Assembly: GCF_000499385.1 (NCBI RefSeq) | Contig: NW_013654718.1 | Span: 42,139 to 106,138 of the forward strand | Source: Eimeria necatrix | Taxonomy: Eukaryota; Apicomplexa; Conoidasida; Eucoccidiorida; Eimeriidae | Direction: 5' to 3' | Length of the DNA stretch: 64,000 bases | Shown: positions 39,083 through 51,663 of the stretch, piece after piece | How the letters are laid out: every line of letters begins with the position of its first letter | Position numbering within the stretch: the first letter of the stretch is position 1 | The notes under the pieces: generated by a model | What the model was told of the DNA's origin: nothing | What the model saw: the letters and a program-made list of their open reading frames with translations, nothing else | The model's database searches: none | Program-made: the position numbers and the translations under genes

Positions 39083-42000
39083 TCAAGTCTCTGTCTGGCC
39101 TTCATCTGCATCTATTCTCTTGAAAAGGAGAAGATAGGCATGGTCAGTGTTGCAGGTTGGCACCCTGAGCACCTTCTCATCATTATACTGCAGCCAGCAG
39201 CCGGGATCTTCCGAACTGCGCACATGGCAAATGTAGTGACCTCCGGAGACGCTGGAACCCAAGTGCGACACAAACGCGAAAAGTCGATAGACTCCAGCGC
39301 CGTCCCCTAGACCTCGCCGGCACCGTTCCAAAGGGGATAAGCCAGCTATTGCTGCCTCCTCTTCTGCTCTCTCTCGTGCCTCAGTTTCGCGCTCCTCATC
39401 TCTGGCAACAGGAGCAGCAGTAGTTGCTGCTGCTGCTGGAAGCACTTCGTCCACAGCCGCGGCAAGATTTTGGCCTTGAGACAACAGCCAGTCAGCAGCA
39501 CGACCAGAATCAAAGACATCTGATTTCTGCGTTCCTCCCGCTGCACTCAGCTGTCTCCTTGTCGCGAAGAATGCTGCCCTTACACTCCGCTCGTCAAATC
39601 CCAAAGCAATCAAACTAGACACAGCTTCTGCATCCGGCTCTTCCCCTGCAGCGCCACACGATGTTCTTGCTGAGGAAGGAGGTGGTGTAAGCGGAAGAGG
39701 GTCGTTTATGTCAGGGTCGTCCAAGTGGCCCATAAGCCACTCCACGCAACTTTCAGCAGCAGCGCCCCCAGTGGCCCGAACAGCACGTCTGTGAAAAAGC
39801 CACAGCAATGTGGCCAATGATGGTTAAAAGTAGTTATAAATATATTGATGGAAAGAAAAGGAGGAAATATGTCAAAAGGACGTAGGATATGCACGTGTAC
39901 TTCGGTTTGGTTGCACCCTCCCATTTCTTCCTATCAATCTACCTCTTCAATGCTGCCTCTGTCTTTCTGATTTTTCGCTTATTTTCTTTCCTTCTCCTTT
40001 CCCATCATCTCCGAGTGCCGCATTTGCCTGTCTGTGCTTATATTCTTTTAAATGTGCCATTGTTGTTTGTCTCTTCTTCCCGCGTGCATTTATGCTATCC
40101 CTTACTTGGCGGCATTGCTGGAGAAGCCCATCGATTCCAGCGTAGCGACAACTTCAGAACCTTGTGCATCTTCTGCCGCTTCTGCGGTTTCTCCTTCTAT
40201 TTTTGCCTCTTCTGAGCTGCTCTGCTGCTGCAGCTTCTGCTGTTGCGTGGACGACGGCTTGTCGGGCAGTTCTTGCTCCTCTGGCTGAAGTCCAAACGCC
40301 CGAAGCTCCTCGAAGGAAACCTCCTCAGGAATCTGAAGGAAGCGTAAACTTTCAATCCTAGTCAGAAATACAAAGCGCTAATCACACAGAATGCAACCCC
40401 AAGCACCCAATATACAGTGAAAACAATGGGTGTGAACCATAAACATTGTTGTACTGCTTGAATCATTTTTCACGTAAGTCCAGCACTCCATGTGAAGCAG
40501 TATTCTCACCACATTCGTAACTGCCACTATCTCTAAACCTTATCTACACGCATCGAAATCTCATCGCAAGCACATGAGACCTACACCAGACCCTCAACAC
40601 TCCAGATGTTCCAAATGTTGTTCCAAATGTTTCCTGCCCACCCAGTGCCCCTCTGTCCACCAAAATATTTGTCCGAATACACCTCATTCCGAAATGTTAC
40701 CATAACGCTGGTAAGTGAAGCCGGGTATCTACGCGCCGCACCCTGAATCCTCTGGCATTTTCCTGCTCTTTACCTGTACTGAGCACTTGAGCTTCTTTGG
40801 AATCCACCGGTCGCTGATATAGAAGCGCTTGAGGAAGACAAGCAAATACTCAGGGTAGTTCGTCAAGCGCAATGTCTTCTCAGCATCGCCTTTGCTGCCT
40901 GTGGCAGGAGACAGGTAGTCCTGAACTACAGCAGCAGCGGCTGCTGCTCCAATGCAACGCGAAATAGGCACAGAGGGCGCAGCAGCAACAACCTTCTCTT
41001 CAGATTCCCCATGCTATGGACAGCGCAACGCATACAAAAAGCCTCAAAGTCTTCAGTAATAGACAGCCACTAGTGAAGCAATAAGCCAGTGGAGCGAGGA
41101 GACAGGAGTTTAAAGTGGAGCGTAGAGATGTCGACACGAACCCATAGCGTGAAAAGACAGACGTCACAAAAAGATGAAAATAAAACAAAATGGTGAAAGA
41201 TTCTGCCCGTGTTACGGAAAAGGAAGTGCCGGGGAGCAAATCTGCTGCTGCCACTGCAATAGCTGATGTGCGCACTGTCTCCGTCGTGTCGCCGCCCGTG
41301 TCTGCCCCGGTTTCCGATTCTGTGGGTGTGCCTTCAGCGCCCTTTCTCCTCTTTTGCTGACGCTGCTGCTGCTGTTCTTGCTGCTGCTCCTGCTGCTCTT
41401 CCTGCTGCTGAATATCCACCGGAATTGGCAATGCCAACACCTGCTGTTGGCTGTAGGTATATCGCACCTGGTGGGACTGCAGACACTCTAGACGCTGCTC
41501 CACCTGCAACATGTACGCATGCATAGAAGCAGCACACGCAACATCAGGAGATGCAGCAGCTACAACAGGCGTGGGGTTATAGGTAAGCCAAAAAAACAGA
41601 CGCAGCGCAGCAACCCTGTCAGATTACGAATCGCAGCAGTAGAATATGCTGCAGTACCCGCTGCACAATAACCATGCCGTCACTGACCCCAAAGGAAAAG
41701 AGCGAATCCACCGTGCCTCTCCCACTAGCCTCTTCTGCGGTCTTGAGGGTCTCGTCCGTGATCCCCAGTGCAGAAGCAGCAGCAGTAGCAGCACAGCAAT
41801 CACCCAGCTGCAGCAGTCGCCTGAGCTGCTGCAGTTGCCTTCTGTCCCCTGCCTCTCGCTCAATGACCCATGACAAGAGTAAGGACAAGAACTCCTCTGA
41901 AGCATAAGCAGTAGTGCACATTCCAACAGCGAAAATTAGTCCCCTTTTCGCCCTTCAGCACCGTCTGCAACAGTCGCGACGGAGTCGTCACAGAAAAAGT

Positions 42001-45000
42001 AAGCGGAAGAGCAGCAGAAGCATTCTAACCCGCATCCTGTTGTCTACTGCTAGCGAACTCCGCATGCAAGGAGCCAATAATCGCTCGCAAAGACAAAGGT
42101 GAGACCGAGTCGTGAGCCATGTATGGTAGATCTGCAGCAGCAGCCGCAACATCCATGCAGCGCTATCTCTTCACCAGCAGCGTCAGAAACGCATGAAGTG
42201 GCGGTACCTAATGCTGAACACCAAGGTCGTCCCGCTTTTCCCCACCCTGCCCCTTTAGTTGCTGGTGCACAAGATAAACAACTCTACATTGCAATTTGGT
42301 GAGTGCAAAAGCAACTAACACGGAGACCGACAAAGTCAGCGTACCATCTAGTAGCTGCTTTTCTCCAATTTGCACATCTCGCTGCTGCAGCGTCTTTTGC
42401 AAGAGTAGCAGCCCAAGAGACTTCTGCATGCAAACTCGGCGTGTCTGCAGGGCTACGGCAAGGGCCCCTAGCTGTATAGAGAGACACTTTGCCGGGCCTC
42501 CCGCTGCTGCTGCTGCTCCCGGGAGACCCTGGCCGCAAATTAGAGGTTCGTACAGCGACAAAAATTTTTCACGAAAACGTGGAATGCTAAAAAGAGCCTA
42601 AACGCACCCACACATACCGTCTGCTGGGAAGCCGACGTCCTGTACCTCAAGCCCCAAACCAGAAGCCCGGGGTGTTCACAAGAGAGAGTCGTCTTTGCTA
42701 CCCTACTTGTTTTGCTGGTTCAGCTTCACCTCACCTGGAGCACGGAATTTACATAGCAAGTATTGCCCAGATTTCTCAGGCCCACAGCGCCGGCACCCCT
42801 CGGCTGCTGCTGCTGCTTCTGCTGCTCCGCCGCAGAGGCCGCAAGAGAAGCCCAATCGTACTTGCAGTTCAGGTCTATCGCTAACTCGTTTGTGCTACGC
42901 TCTGTCTTCCGAAGCTGTAACAGTGACCACGCAGCAGCGCAAATCCCAAACATGCCCGCAGCAGAACAATAAAGTGCAACAGCAGCTGGAGCTGCTGCCC
43001 TACCGATGGCAACTGTATCGTGGCAGCTGCAGTAGCTGCTGCTGCTGCTGCTGCAGCTACTGCAGCAGTGAAGGCAAGCATCAGTGCCACTAGCTGCTGT
43101 TGCGCGTATGTTTATATCCGTGGAACCATGAAAAATACCAAAATAGGCAGCCGCAGCACCAGTTAAACCATAATCATCAGAAGCATGCAAGAACACATCA
43201 CGAGAAACGCAGTCCTCATGAGGGCAGCAGCAACGCAATATCTGCCACTCGAAGCACGCCATTTCCAGTTACAGCGATAGCATAACCGCCAGCGGCGGCC
43301 GCCCCATCACCAAAGCATGCACCACCGGTAGCCCCACAACCAAGAACAGCAGAAGCAGCAGGAACAGCAACAGGGCATGCTGACTTGTTGTGTTTCAATT
43401 CCAAATCTGGCAAGATGCTCTGGGAGGTTCGGGTCAATGACTGTGCTGTCTTCGTCAGGGGCGTAAGAAAACACGTCAGCAGAGTCCGGAGAAATAGTCC
43501 CTAGTTTTACAATGAGGGGATAAATAGAACCTGTTTCCTAAACAGGACAATGCAAGTGCAAAGACACAAACGGTGGCGGGGAGAGGCACACTGACTAACG
43601 TACAACTAAACGGAAAAGATGCAGTAAGTTAATTCACCTATTTGTACACGGCTGAATAGTCAATACATGCACGCATTCATGTAGAGGTTAACAAGTATGC
43701 AAAGTTACGCCTTCGCTAAAGAGATAGTTGCAAGGGACACATAAAAGGATGTCCTGGGACCGACAGCAGATGAAGAACACAGCCCTATGCATGAGCTCGT
43801 AAACGGAGATAAAGGCAGATATGGCGTCTGCAAAACTACAGGTAGAGAAATGCAAAGGCGTGGGAGCAACTGGAAGGGAGTGCAACCAGAAACAAAGAAC
43901 GGTACAAACGTGGACAAGCAGGGAGGCTACGGCAGAAGTAAACAGCAACGCATGACGCAAACACGGAATGCCACGTCGAACTGCAGCAACAAGAAAACAG
44001 TTACCTAGACACCAGAGCAAAATTAGCAACAACAACAGCAACAGCAGCACCTTGTAGTGCCTGATGGCGGCTCCCTCTCTCCCGTCAGCACAACCCCCAC
44101 CAGCTCCATACAGCTTTCGGCCACAGCCAATAAACCTGAATTAAAAGCAACAAGAACAGCAGCAGCAGGTACAAACGTTAAAAAAAGCACGGCTGTTTCA
44201 CCAGCATAAGTTGCCTCAGCAACAAGAGCATCATCCGGAACTGCAGTGCCGGCAGCAGCAACAGTTCACCTAGCTACAGCAATAACTCCGGCGTCAACAA
44301 CAGCAGCACCGGCCGTCCCAGTGACCGCCGCAAGAATAACAGCAGCAACAGCAACTACGGCAACAACGGGACGGACCCATCGGAGAGGTTGAGCCAGAGG
44401 TTGGTCGAGGCGCCGCAATCGGCACACTTCCAGTTTGACGGAGAAATCTTCGGCGGGTCCTCGATGACGGGCAAATTGGCGGCGTACTTGCTCGGCTGCA
44501 CATATATCTCCAACAAGGCACAGATGAAATGCTCGTATGGAAGCAGCAGCACGAACACATACAAAAAAGATGTTATTTCAGCGCTGTCAAACTGTCAAAT
44601 CAGTTTTCGAAAACCAGCGAGGCCAAATACCACACATCAGAGCACGAGCGGTGAGTTATGTGTGAACGCCAGCAGCGCGGACACAAGTCCACGAGCTACA
44701 GGAGACACAGAAACGACAGTGGCCGTCTTACAAAGACTTCTTCGACCCAAGCTGCAGAAGGGGCTGGATCGGCCACTGCATGCTTCATCTCCGCGAGGTG
44801 CTTCGCTGCTGTAGCAACAGCAACAGGTACTTCTGGGTCATCTAGGGATAAAAACGAGAGCTGCTGCAGCAGCTGCTCCTCGTGCTGCTGCAGCAGCTGC
44901 AAGTCACTGCGCCACTGCTGATGCTGCTGCTCTTGCGCTTCCTCATCTCCCTCAGCGCGCTTCTGCTGCTGCTTGCTGCTGCTGCTGCCACCGCAGTACA

Positions 45001-46094
45001 AATTTGCCAGACTCCTTGCAGCAGTGGCAGAAAGTTCTCTTGCTGGGGTGTAGACACACAGGCGATACGAAAGTGTCGGCTCTACAGATGCAAAGTTCCC
45101 CGCTGGGTCAATCATGTCGCCTTCCGCACTGAACCTGGAACAGGCGCAAAAGCGGCAATAACGAGCAGCGATTGCGGCAGCAACAGCAGCAATGAAAAAA
45201 CAGAAGCCGCATCTTACATCCTACACAGATAAAATAGAGTGGCGAGGAGCCGCACCACTAGTGCCACCAATGGCAGCAATACCAGCAATGGCAGGTGCCG
45301 TAGTGTAGTGTCAACGGTACGCACCCGCCCTCCACATCAATGGCCATCTTGGTGGGCTTGCCTTTCCCTGTCGCTGCAGTACTTGTATCTGTTTGTGATG
45401 TGTTAGTATGAGCACTGCTCGTGTTATTTGTCTGTGCTTCCGCTTCTTTTCTTCTGTTGTTCGCTGTCGTGGCGTTCAGCTCGTGAACGCTGGAGCTGAG
45501 GTGGACATACACCCGAAACCCGCTGAGAGCCGCATCTGCAGGAAGAGATTCCAAGGAAACGGACAAATATGTTTTCATATTTATGAAAAGGCCGAACGGG
45601 CCATGCACCATGTCCAGCCTGAAACACACATTAACAGCGACAGAGACACAGAAATATGCAAAATAATGAACCACCAGGCAATGCAAATGCAGCTAAAGGC
45701 GCACGAGGCACCGCTGGCGCACAGGCGCATAAAGTTTACACGCAAAGCTAGAAGGAAACAGGGAATGGCTTGCACACAGGCAAGTACAACGACAGAAGCC
45801 AGAGGAAGCATAAACGAAAGACACACAGACGTAAACAGTCACACACTGCAAATGCCAGAAAGAGCTCAAGCAATACGACAGCAAACAATGCCTGAGGTTT
45901 GCCCCAGATATTCCAGAAAGTGGGAGAAAGCAGGGGGAGAAAACCAGAGTAAGCAGTGCGGCGGCGTCCCACGCTACTGCTGCCCACGCTGCTACTGCAA
46001 TTGTTGGAGATTCTGCTGCTAACTGAGGGAAAATCGCGTTTAGCTCTGATTCAACTGCATCTGTGCTATAAGCACGTACGAGTAGTCGCTGCAT
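39083..46094 (-). CDS. ubiquitin carboxyl-terminal hydrolase, USP5/isopeptidase T type
   Basis: Cysteine protease expected to disassemble free polyubiquitin. Matches run in family order: start [20 protein letters not shown] (46094); [11 protein letters not shown] and [14 protein letters not shown] (N-terminal zinc-finger-like region); [31 protein letters not shown] and [20 protein letters not shown] (ZnF-UBP, about 44.5-43.4 kb); Cys box [16 protein letters not shown] (42782-42737); [44 protein letters not shown]; two UBA domains ([16 protein letters not shown] near 40.1 kb, and [20 protein letters not shown]); and His box GHYICHV (about 39242-39222). The stop is at 39085-39083. Poly-Gln/Glu and poly-Ala insertions (for example after [15 protein letters not shown]) come from the CAG-rich setting. 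Catalytic Cys and His are present, so activity is likely. Some exon borders in repeat-rich stretches are uncertain. Confidence 0.9.
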
Positions 46095-48063
46095 TGTTTG
46101 TTTATTCTCCCTGAAGCTCGTGTTGTTGCTGCTGCTATGACGGCTGCTTCCTGCTGCAGCACGGCGAGAGCCGCGGCGCGTTCAGTCCCCTGGGCTATAA
46201 TGATCTCCATATTCTGTTGCTGATGGCACTCCAGCTGCTACTGTGGTGGAGATGCGCCAGACCTGCTGTTGCTGTTCTTACTGCTGCTTGTTTGTCCGGG
46301 GGTGGCGTGTAAAGTCCTGCGGCTGCGGTTTCTACTGCTGCTTCTTGACCACCTGCTGCCTTCCCACACGGTCTGAGAGAAGAGCAGAAACTAGCAGCAC
46401 CACTTCAGCAGCAGCCACAGGCGCAACGCCCGATCCCCAGCATGAACAGCTGCAGCAGCAGCAACGTGTGTCAGGCTGCGGGGATGACACCTAGGAGGTT
46501 CCCACGGGTTTCTCACTGATTAATGTTTTTGCACAATTACTTCTGACGTTGGGGGGAGGACAGAAGAGACTGTGTGTCCCTGCTACTGGAGATGCTGCTG
46601 CACCACCACTGTCGGCTGCAGCAGATTGGGGCCCCCGTAGGGTCCCGTATGCCCGTGAGACCGCCTAAAGTAAACGGGCACAGCTACAAGGCAACGCTGA
46701 AAACTCTATGAAATACAACTTTTGTAAGGCAAACAGCGTGAGCATTGAACACAGGGCGAAGTCGTTGTACATCTTGGCCGCCATGCTCTCACCAAATTGG
46801 AGTTGCTGGCCTTAAGAGCAAGATTCACTCCATAAAAAAACAATTTTGCTCATTGTTCTTTCCAGCAAGGGTTTGCAATGCCTTCCTGCAATGCTGGTCG
46901 CCGATTCTTCTTCGGTCCCCATCAACCCCTCCCTGCTGTTATCTGAGGACTCGGCCCTTATTTACCGTGCATATGTGCACACAACAACATAAAAACAATC
47001 ATCGGCCGGATAACATATATACACAAGCAAAAAATTTCGCCCGTACGCTCGCCCTAAAGTACAGACACCAAACTAGCTCGACAACTCCCGTCCATCTCTA
47101 CGGCTCCATGAGACCGACCTAAGTGACCCCAGTTGCGTAGTCCATGAGTCTTTAGCTAGTCCCTATATTCTTTCGCCGTGTGCTATCCGCAGGCTACTGC
47201 CTGGAAGAGATATGTGTCCCCTCACCCCAAATTCCTGCCCCCCTGCATCTCTGCACCAGCCCACCGACTCCCCTCTACGTTTGTCCACTCTTGTTTTGCT
47301 CTGTACTACATAAATTTGCTCTCCCCGGGCCCGAATATGCGTTTGCGCCTACTCGCATGCGGCTGATTTTCTTGCATGCATACACATCTTAGAATCTACA
47401 TGCTGGAGCGCCACATAGTAGCCAAACACTCAGGCTGTACAGCACGTCTGATCATATCCATGCAGTGGGCCGTCCTTTAGCCTTGATTAGCAAAACCCGA
47501 AACCAACTTTCTGGAAGTCTGCTCTCTCCCAAAAGCCCCATAAATTCGTTCAGTAGCCTGGGCTCTCCAAACGGACGCAGCAGGGTTCGTACTAATTATG
47601 TGCACATACTTTGTACATCCGTACTTAAATTTGTACACGCAACAGCGTAAAACACTAGCCGCTGTCATTAACGATATTTAACAATGAACAATATGCCTAT
47701 GGGGGGGCCCCCATGCGCGTCAAACGTTTCCCCGAGGGCCCCCGTAAGTACCTCGAAGGCCCCGAAGAGTCGCCAACAACAAGAGCACCACAAGGGGCCA
47801 GGCGCTGAACGACCCTTAACACGCCAAACAAGCGCTTTTAAACGGACCATTATCAGCCCCAAAAGGAATATTGTGCTGCCCACACAGCTGCACAGAAACA
47901 CTTGCAAACTGGCTTCCGTCGCTGATGGCAATGCCGCTGCTGTTCATTTTGCTGCGACTCCCGACAACTTTGGCTCTCTAGCGCTGCTGTCGCAGCACAT
48001 CGCCTGTTGCTGGCAAGGCTGCTGCGCCCGTTTCAAGAGGCCCCACAGTAGTAACAACAGTGT
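46095..48063. other. CAG-rich intergenic region upstream of the USP5-like gene
   Basis: It should hold the USP5-like promoter and the SRP14 3' end. Plus-strand open frames here (for example 46243-46494, rich in Cys, and 46745-47122) are products of trinucleotide runs or show no family resemblance. I support no gene here. Confidence 0.5.
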
Positions 48064-49026
48064 TCATGCCTCGCGCTTGAACGAAGCGTTACTCTGCTTG
48101 TATTTCTTGTTGTTTCGCTGCTCCCTTAAGGATTGTTGCTGATGCTGCTCGTCTTGCCGCTGTTCTTGCTGCGAAGACTGTTGCTGCCCTTGTGAGTGTT
48201 GTTGCTGTTGCCTGCTCTTTTCCATGTTGGGAGGTGCGGGCCTCACTTGATCCATGTGGATACGTGACATCCCCCAAAGACGCTGGCTGAAGGCCAGAGC
48301 CCTGTTCCCTTCTACCTGTACGTACGCAGCAAAGCCTAACCGTGATTCCTGAGTCGTGACTGCGGCCTTCACAGGGCAGGCCATCGGGCTTCTTCACCCA
48401 AGCACGCATCCGCAGAAAGCTACACTTGAGGGCGTAGGATTAGACGCTATTGGTGGGGCTCACCTGAACAGATATTTTCTTTTTTCCGTCTGTTGCTCTG
48501 ACGAGACACACTGGAGTAGCTTCGGGCTTCTCTTCACAGGTGAGCAGCTTCCTGCGCCTCTTCGCTCCGCGGCTGCCGCCGACCTCGGGAAACGCTGCAC
48601 AGAGTCGCACGGGTCTGCTTTTTGCGACCATTGTTTGGGGTTTGCACACACGACTGCCATAACGCACGACTCCCAGCAAAACCCCCAGACACATATGGCG
48701 CATTGTCTAGCTGTGCGCGCCAAACACATCCACAGCTCGAGGCGAGAAACTGTACACCTTACATCCTGAACCCTCCACTTCACATCTGTGCTGTCAGTTC
48801 TGCACGCTGCAATCTGTCACGTAGCAAAGATCTCCATGCAACCTAAGTAAGGTAAAGTGGCTTAGGGCTCAGGGTGAGGAGCATATTTAGCAATTCGGGC
48901 CATGGGTGTGTGGGTGTACGTACTTCTCTTGAATGTAATCCATACAGTCCCGCTGTTTTTGCTTCTGCTCTCCTCATAGAGGCGCCGCAGCGCCTCCAAG
49001 AATTCTGCCTCTCCAAGCAGCCCCAT
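48064..49026 (-). CDS. SRP14: signal recognition particle 14 kDa subunit (SRP14)
   Basis: Alu-domain subunit of the signal recognition particle, which with SRP9 slows elongation during co-translational targeting to the ER. Three exons join exactly: 49026-48924 (starts MGLLGEAEFLEALRRLYEES, includes SGTVWITFKR), 48594-48464 (ends CLVRATDGKKKISVQ, the hallmark of the family) and 48315-48064 (VEGNRALAFSQRLWGMSRIH, then MDQVRPA). Phases are 1 and 0, with donors GTACGT and GTGAGC and acceptors GTGCAG and GTACAG. The product is 161 residues. The last 50 or so residues are Gln-rich (runs such as QGQQQSSQQEQRQDEQHQQQ) and end in a Lys/Arg-containing tail, in place of the Ala- or Lys-rich tails of other SRP14 proteins; the CAG-rich surroundings explain this. 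The USP5-like gene lies downstream on the same strand. The family call is firm. Confidence 0.9.
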
Positions 49027-51143
49027 TACCCTAGTTGGAATTCTGCTTCATTTGCTGCTGCTGCTGTCACGGCGGCTGCGGTTTTCGGAACCGATGGCGT
49101 GCCTATGACAGCTTCGACAGGATATCATAAGAGAAGACAACGAAAAGGCGAATTAAATCTGCAAAGCCCCAGCCAAGTGCATGCGCCGTTCCTGTTGCCG
49201 CTCAGACCCTAGCATTGGCCTTTCCATGATGAACTCAGAAAGTACATTAAACTAGGCGTGATTCTTTGCTAAATTCTTAACTTCAGTGTGTCTTTCGACA
49301 AAAACAGCAGATATATTTTTGTGCAAATCTCAACATAAGCAGCAGCCACAAGTCTTGGCGCACGACGCAATACTATCTCAGCATGCCCGGGTACAGCGGC
49401 AACATGAATTTTTCAGAGCGAATGAGAGGTTGCCCATGCCACTTACCAGAACCTGACACAATTTAAAGGAAATCTGCCCAAAATTTAGTTTTATTCAACC
49501 CATGAGTGCAATTCTTGAGTGCACAGCTTCCAAATAGTACGGGAAAGAAACCACACAAGGTCAACGACCAGTGACATAACCAATCATTGAATGCGATCAC
49601 CAATCACTGAATACGTATTTTTCAGCCTTACGCGTTAGTCGTAAGCGGATGGGTCACTCAATACAGTAAACACGATATTTGGAACAGACTTCTGAGCTTT
49701 TGGAGGCAGCTGCTGTGGTGCTGCGCTATAGATAAAGCCCCACAAGGTCCTACATCCCACTAGACTTAGCACAGGCAAAGTTGAGTGTAGTTTCAAGTGA
49801 TTCGGGCATGGCTTATAAACACTGGCAGTCAAGTCGCTGCAACCCAGCAATAAAACGATGAAAAGTATTTACGCTAGATCATGGTCCAGTCCAGGACTGC
49901 CCAGGATGCGGGAAGACTTTCAAGGGACCATGGAGTTAGTGAAACATTGCTAAGAGGGATATAGAGGTTCCACGGGCCCGTTAAGCTCCAATGCCAGTAC
50001 TTAGGTTTCGACACATTATGGGCACCCTTTGGTAGGTAGCCGTTCGCACACCGTAATTTCCTGTGGCTTGTTGGGATTGCACTTGCGGCCTCTAATTGAG
50101 ACGAACGTTATTAATGCTCTCCACTAGATGCGAATTTGCGTCATTAGCGCAGCCATGTTCACTCGTGGATGCCACTAACACCTTCTTCAACGTCTGCCAA
50201 TAACTTCCACCATGAAGAATTCCTTTGATGAACAAGGAAAAACGTTCTCCAATGAAGCCCGAAAGATGGTGGAGCTGTCGGCAGATAAATGCAACATTTT
50301 AATTTGCTACAAGCAAATGATAGGTACTGAAGGAGATGGATCTGTCCAGAGCATTGAGGCTTCGCAACAAGGGAACGATGCATTGATGCGATACCAAAAT
50401 TCCAGAGAAGCCTTCAGCTACAAGCGGATAGGCAAAACTGGGAAGACCTGTGTAGATACAACGCGGCGCCGATCCAGTACTCTTTGATTGGAGTACTTTG
50501 TATACACATCAAGGGTTCCAAGAAACACTGAACTGCTAGAGAGACATTACGGCACCATGCATATCCTCCCTGTTAGGTGTAAACACTTTTGTGAGCTCTG
50601 AAAGTCATTTAATGTTTTTTGGCAGCTCTTCTTACAGGGCTTCAAGGTTGACTAGGGGCAGTGGCTGCTTCTACGAGGTGGACCTGTAGCTGCCTCTGGT
50701 GCTCGAGCGCTTAACAGCGCAGGCACTAGAGAAAAAAAGCTGCTGTCCGGATAGCTGATGCAAAGCCATGCCTCCACATTCGTGTGATACAGTGGCTAGG
50801 AAAATTTTGATTACGAAGCAAAAGGCCTATAATGCGAATGTTGTTGAGACAAGCATAGGAAAAAGGCCAAGATGCCATTTACGCACCTACGCGGATAACA
50901 CAGTACAACACGGTCACGTAAACAGGCAGAAGAGCATGGCGACCTATGTAGACAGCGTAGTGCAATGGTATATCTTTCGTGCAGATGTAGGAATTTGACA
51001 GCCAGTGCCAGCACTCACGACAGAAGCAATAAGGAGCTTGAACACAGTTTGGGCCCTCGAAGAATCAATTCAAGTACCCCTATTTAAACAGTGGCGTCGT
51101 ATGTAACGATGAATATGTACATATGAGCATTCTGGACAGGATC
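49027..51143. other. 2.1-kb stretch without recognised gene
   Basis: It lies between the SRP14 start and the retrotransposon cluster. The longest open frame (50212-50487, +) has no recognisable domain. CAG runs stop near 49.07 kb. Confidence 0.45.
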
Positions 51144-51562
51144 TGTAGTGCGCTGGCGCTACAACAGGGCTTGCTGGGGAACTATAGAGGATAGGATAGC
51201 TAGCTGGGGACCTATAAGCGCCTATGATGCTAAGATGCTGATCGAGCGTGGAAACTTCTTACTAGCAAAATAGAAATGCAATTTATCAGCAAAATAAAAT
51301 GCATAAACTAGAAGTGTCTACGAATACCCTAAGATTGGGGCTGGTGACAACGCCGGCGCCGGTGCGGGTCACCTCCTTACCGGGCCAAGAAAGCAAGAAC
51401 CATGAGTGAGCGACTTTTTTGAGAACTTGGAACAGAACTGCCTTTTGATAATTTGATAGATATTTCACGACAGATGCGTCGATAGTAAAGAGAATTTCAC
51501 AGAGTGCCCAAGTCGTGGTCCAGGTAGCATCGTAGTCGCTGCAGAGAACGCGGTGTACTGCA
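51144..51562 (+). repeat. 5' LTR of the chromovirus
   Basis: Starts TGTAGTGCGCTGGCGCTACA and ends GTGTACTGCA, so TG...CA ends are present. It matches 58064-58527 along its length, for example at CCCTAAGATTGGGGCTG and the GCCCAAGT...CCAGGTAGCATCG block. TTGGGGGGCTGTTTCGG follows directly, where a primer-binding site would be; the second copy reads TTTGGCGACTGTTCCGG there. Confidence 0.85.
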
Positions 51563-51663
51563 TTGGGGGGCTGTTTCGGAAAAAAAAGCTATTTTTTCCG
51601 GACCTGAGGGTAGAAATACTTTTCCCTACTAATTCGCACGTATATATCTTAGCTGAGTAAGGG

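Larger units (their letters stand above)
38340..49070. repeat. CAG/CTG trinucleotide-rich segment
   Basis: Interrupted CAG or CTG runs recur every few hundred bases, for example near 38350-38390, 39410-39440, 41370-41410, 41780-41840, 42800-42825, 43020-43075, 44020-44055, 44235-44370, 44860-44990, 46100-46480 and 48130-48220. They cover exons, introns and intergenic DNA and are read in several frames (poly-Gln, poly-Ala, poly-Leu, poly-Ser on paper). DNA before 38 kb and after 49.1 kb lacks them. Eimeria genomes are known to alternate such repeat-rich and repeat-poor segments. Confidence 0.85.

Noticed and set aside
42672..43093. Plus-strand poly-Ala/Leu/Cys open frames
   Set aside because: They lie opposite USP5-like exons and introns and come from CAG/CTG runs that are open in all frames.
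46243..46494. Cys-rich plus-strand open frame that looks like a secreted peptide
   Set aside because: The Cys residues come from CTG-type runs read as TGC, and there is no signal peptide or spacing pattern.
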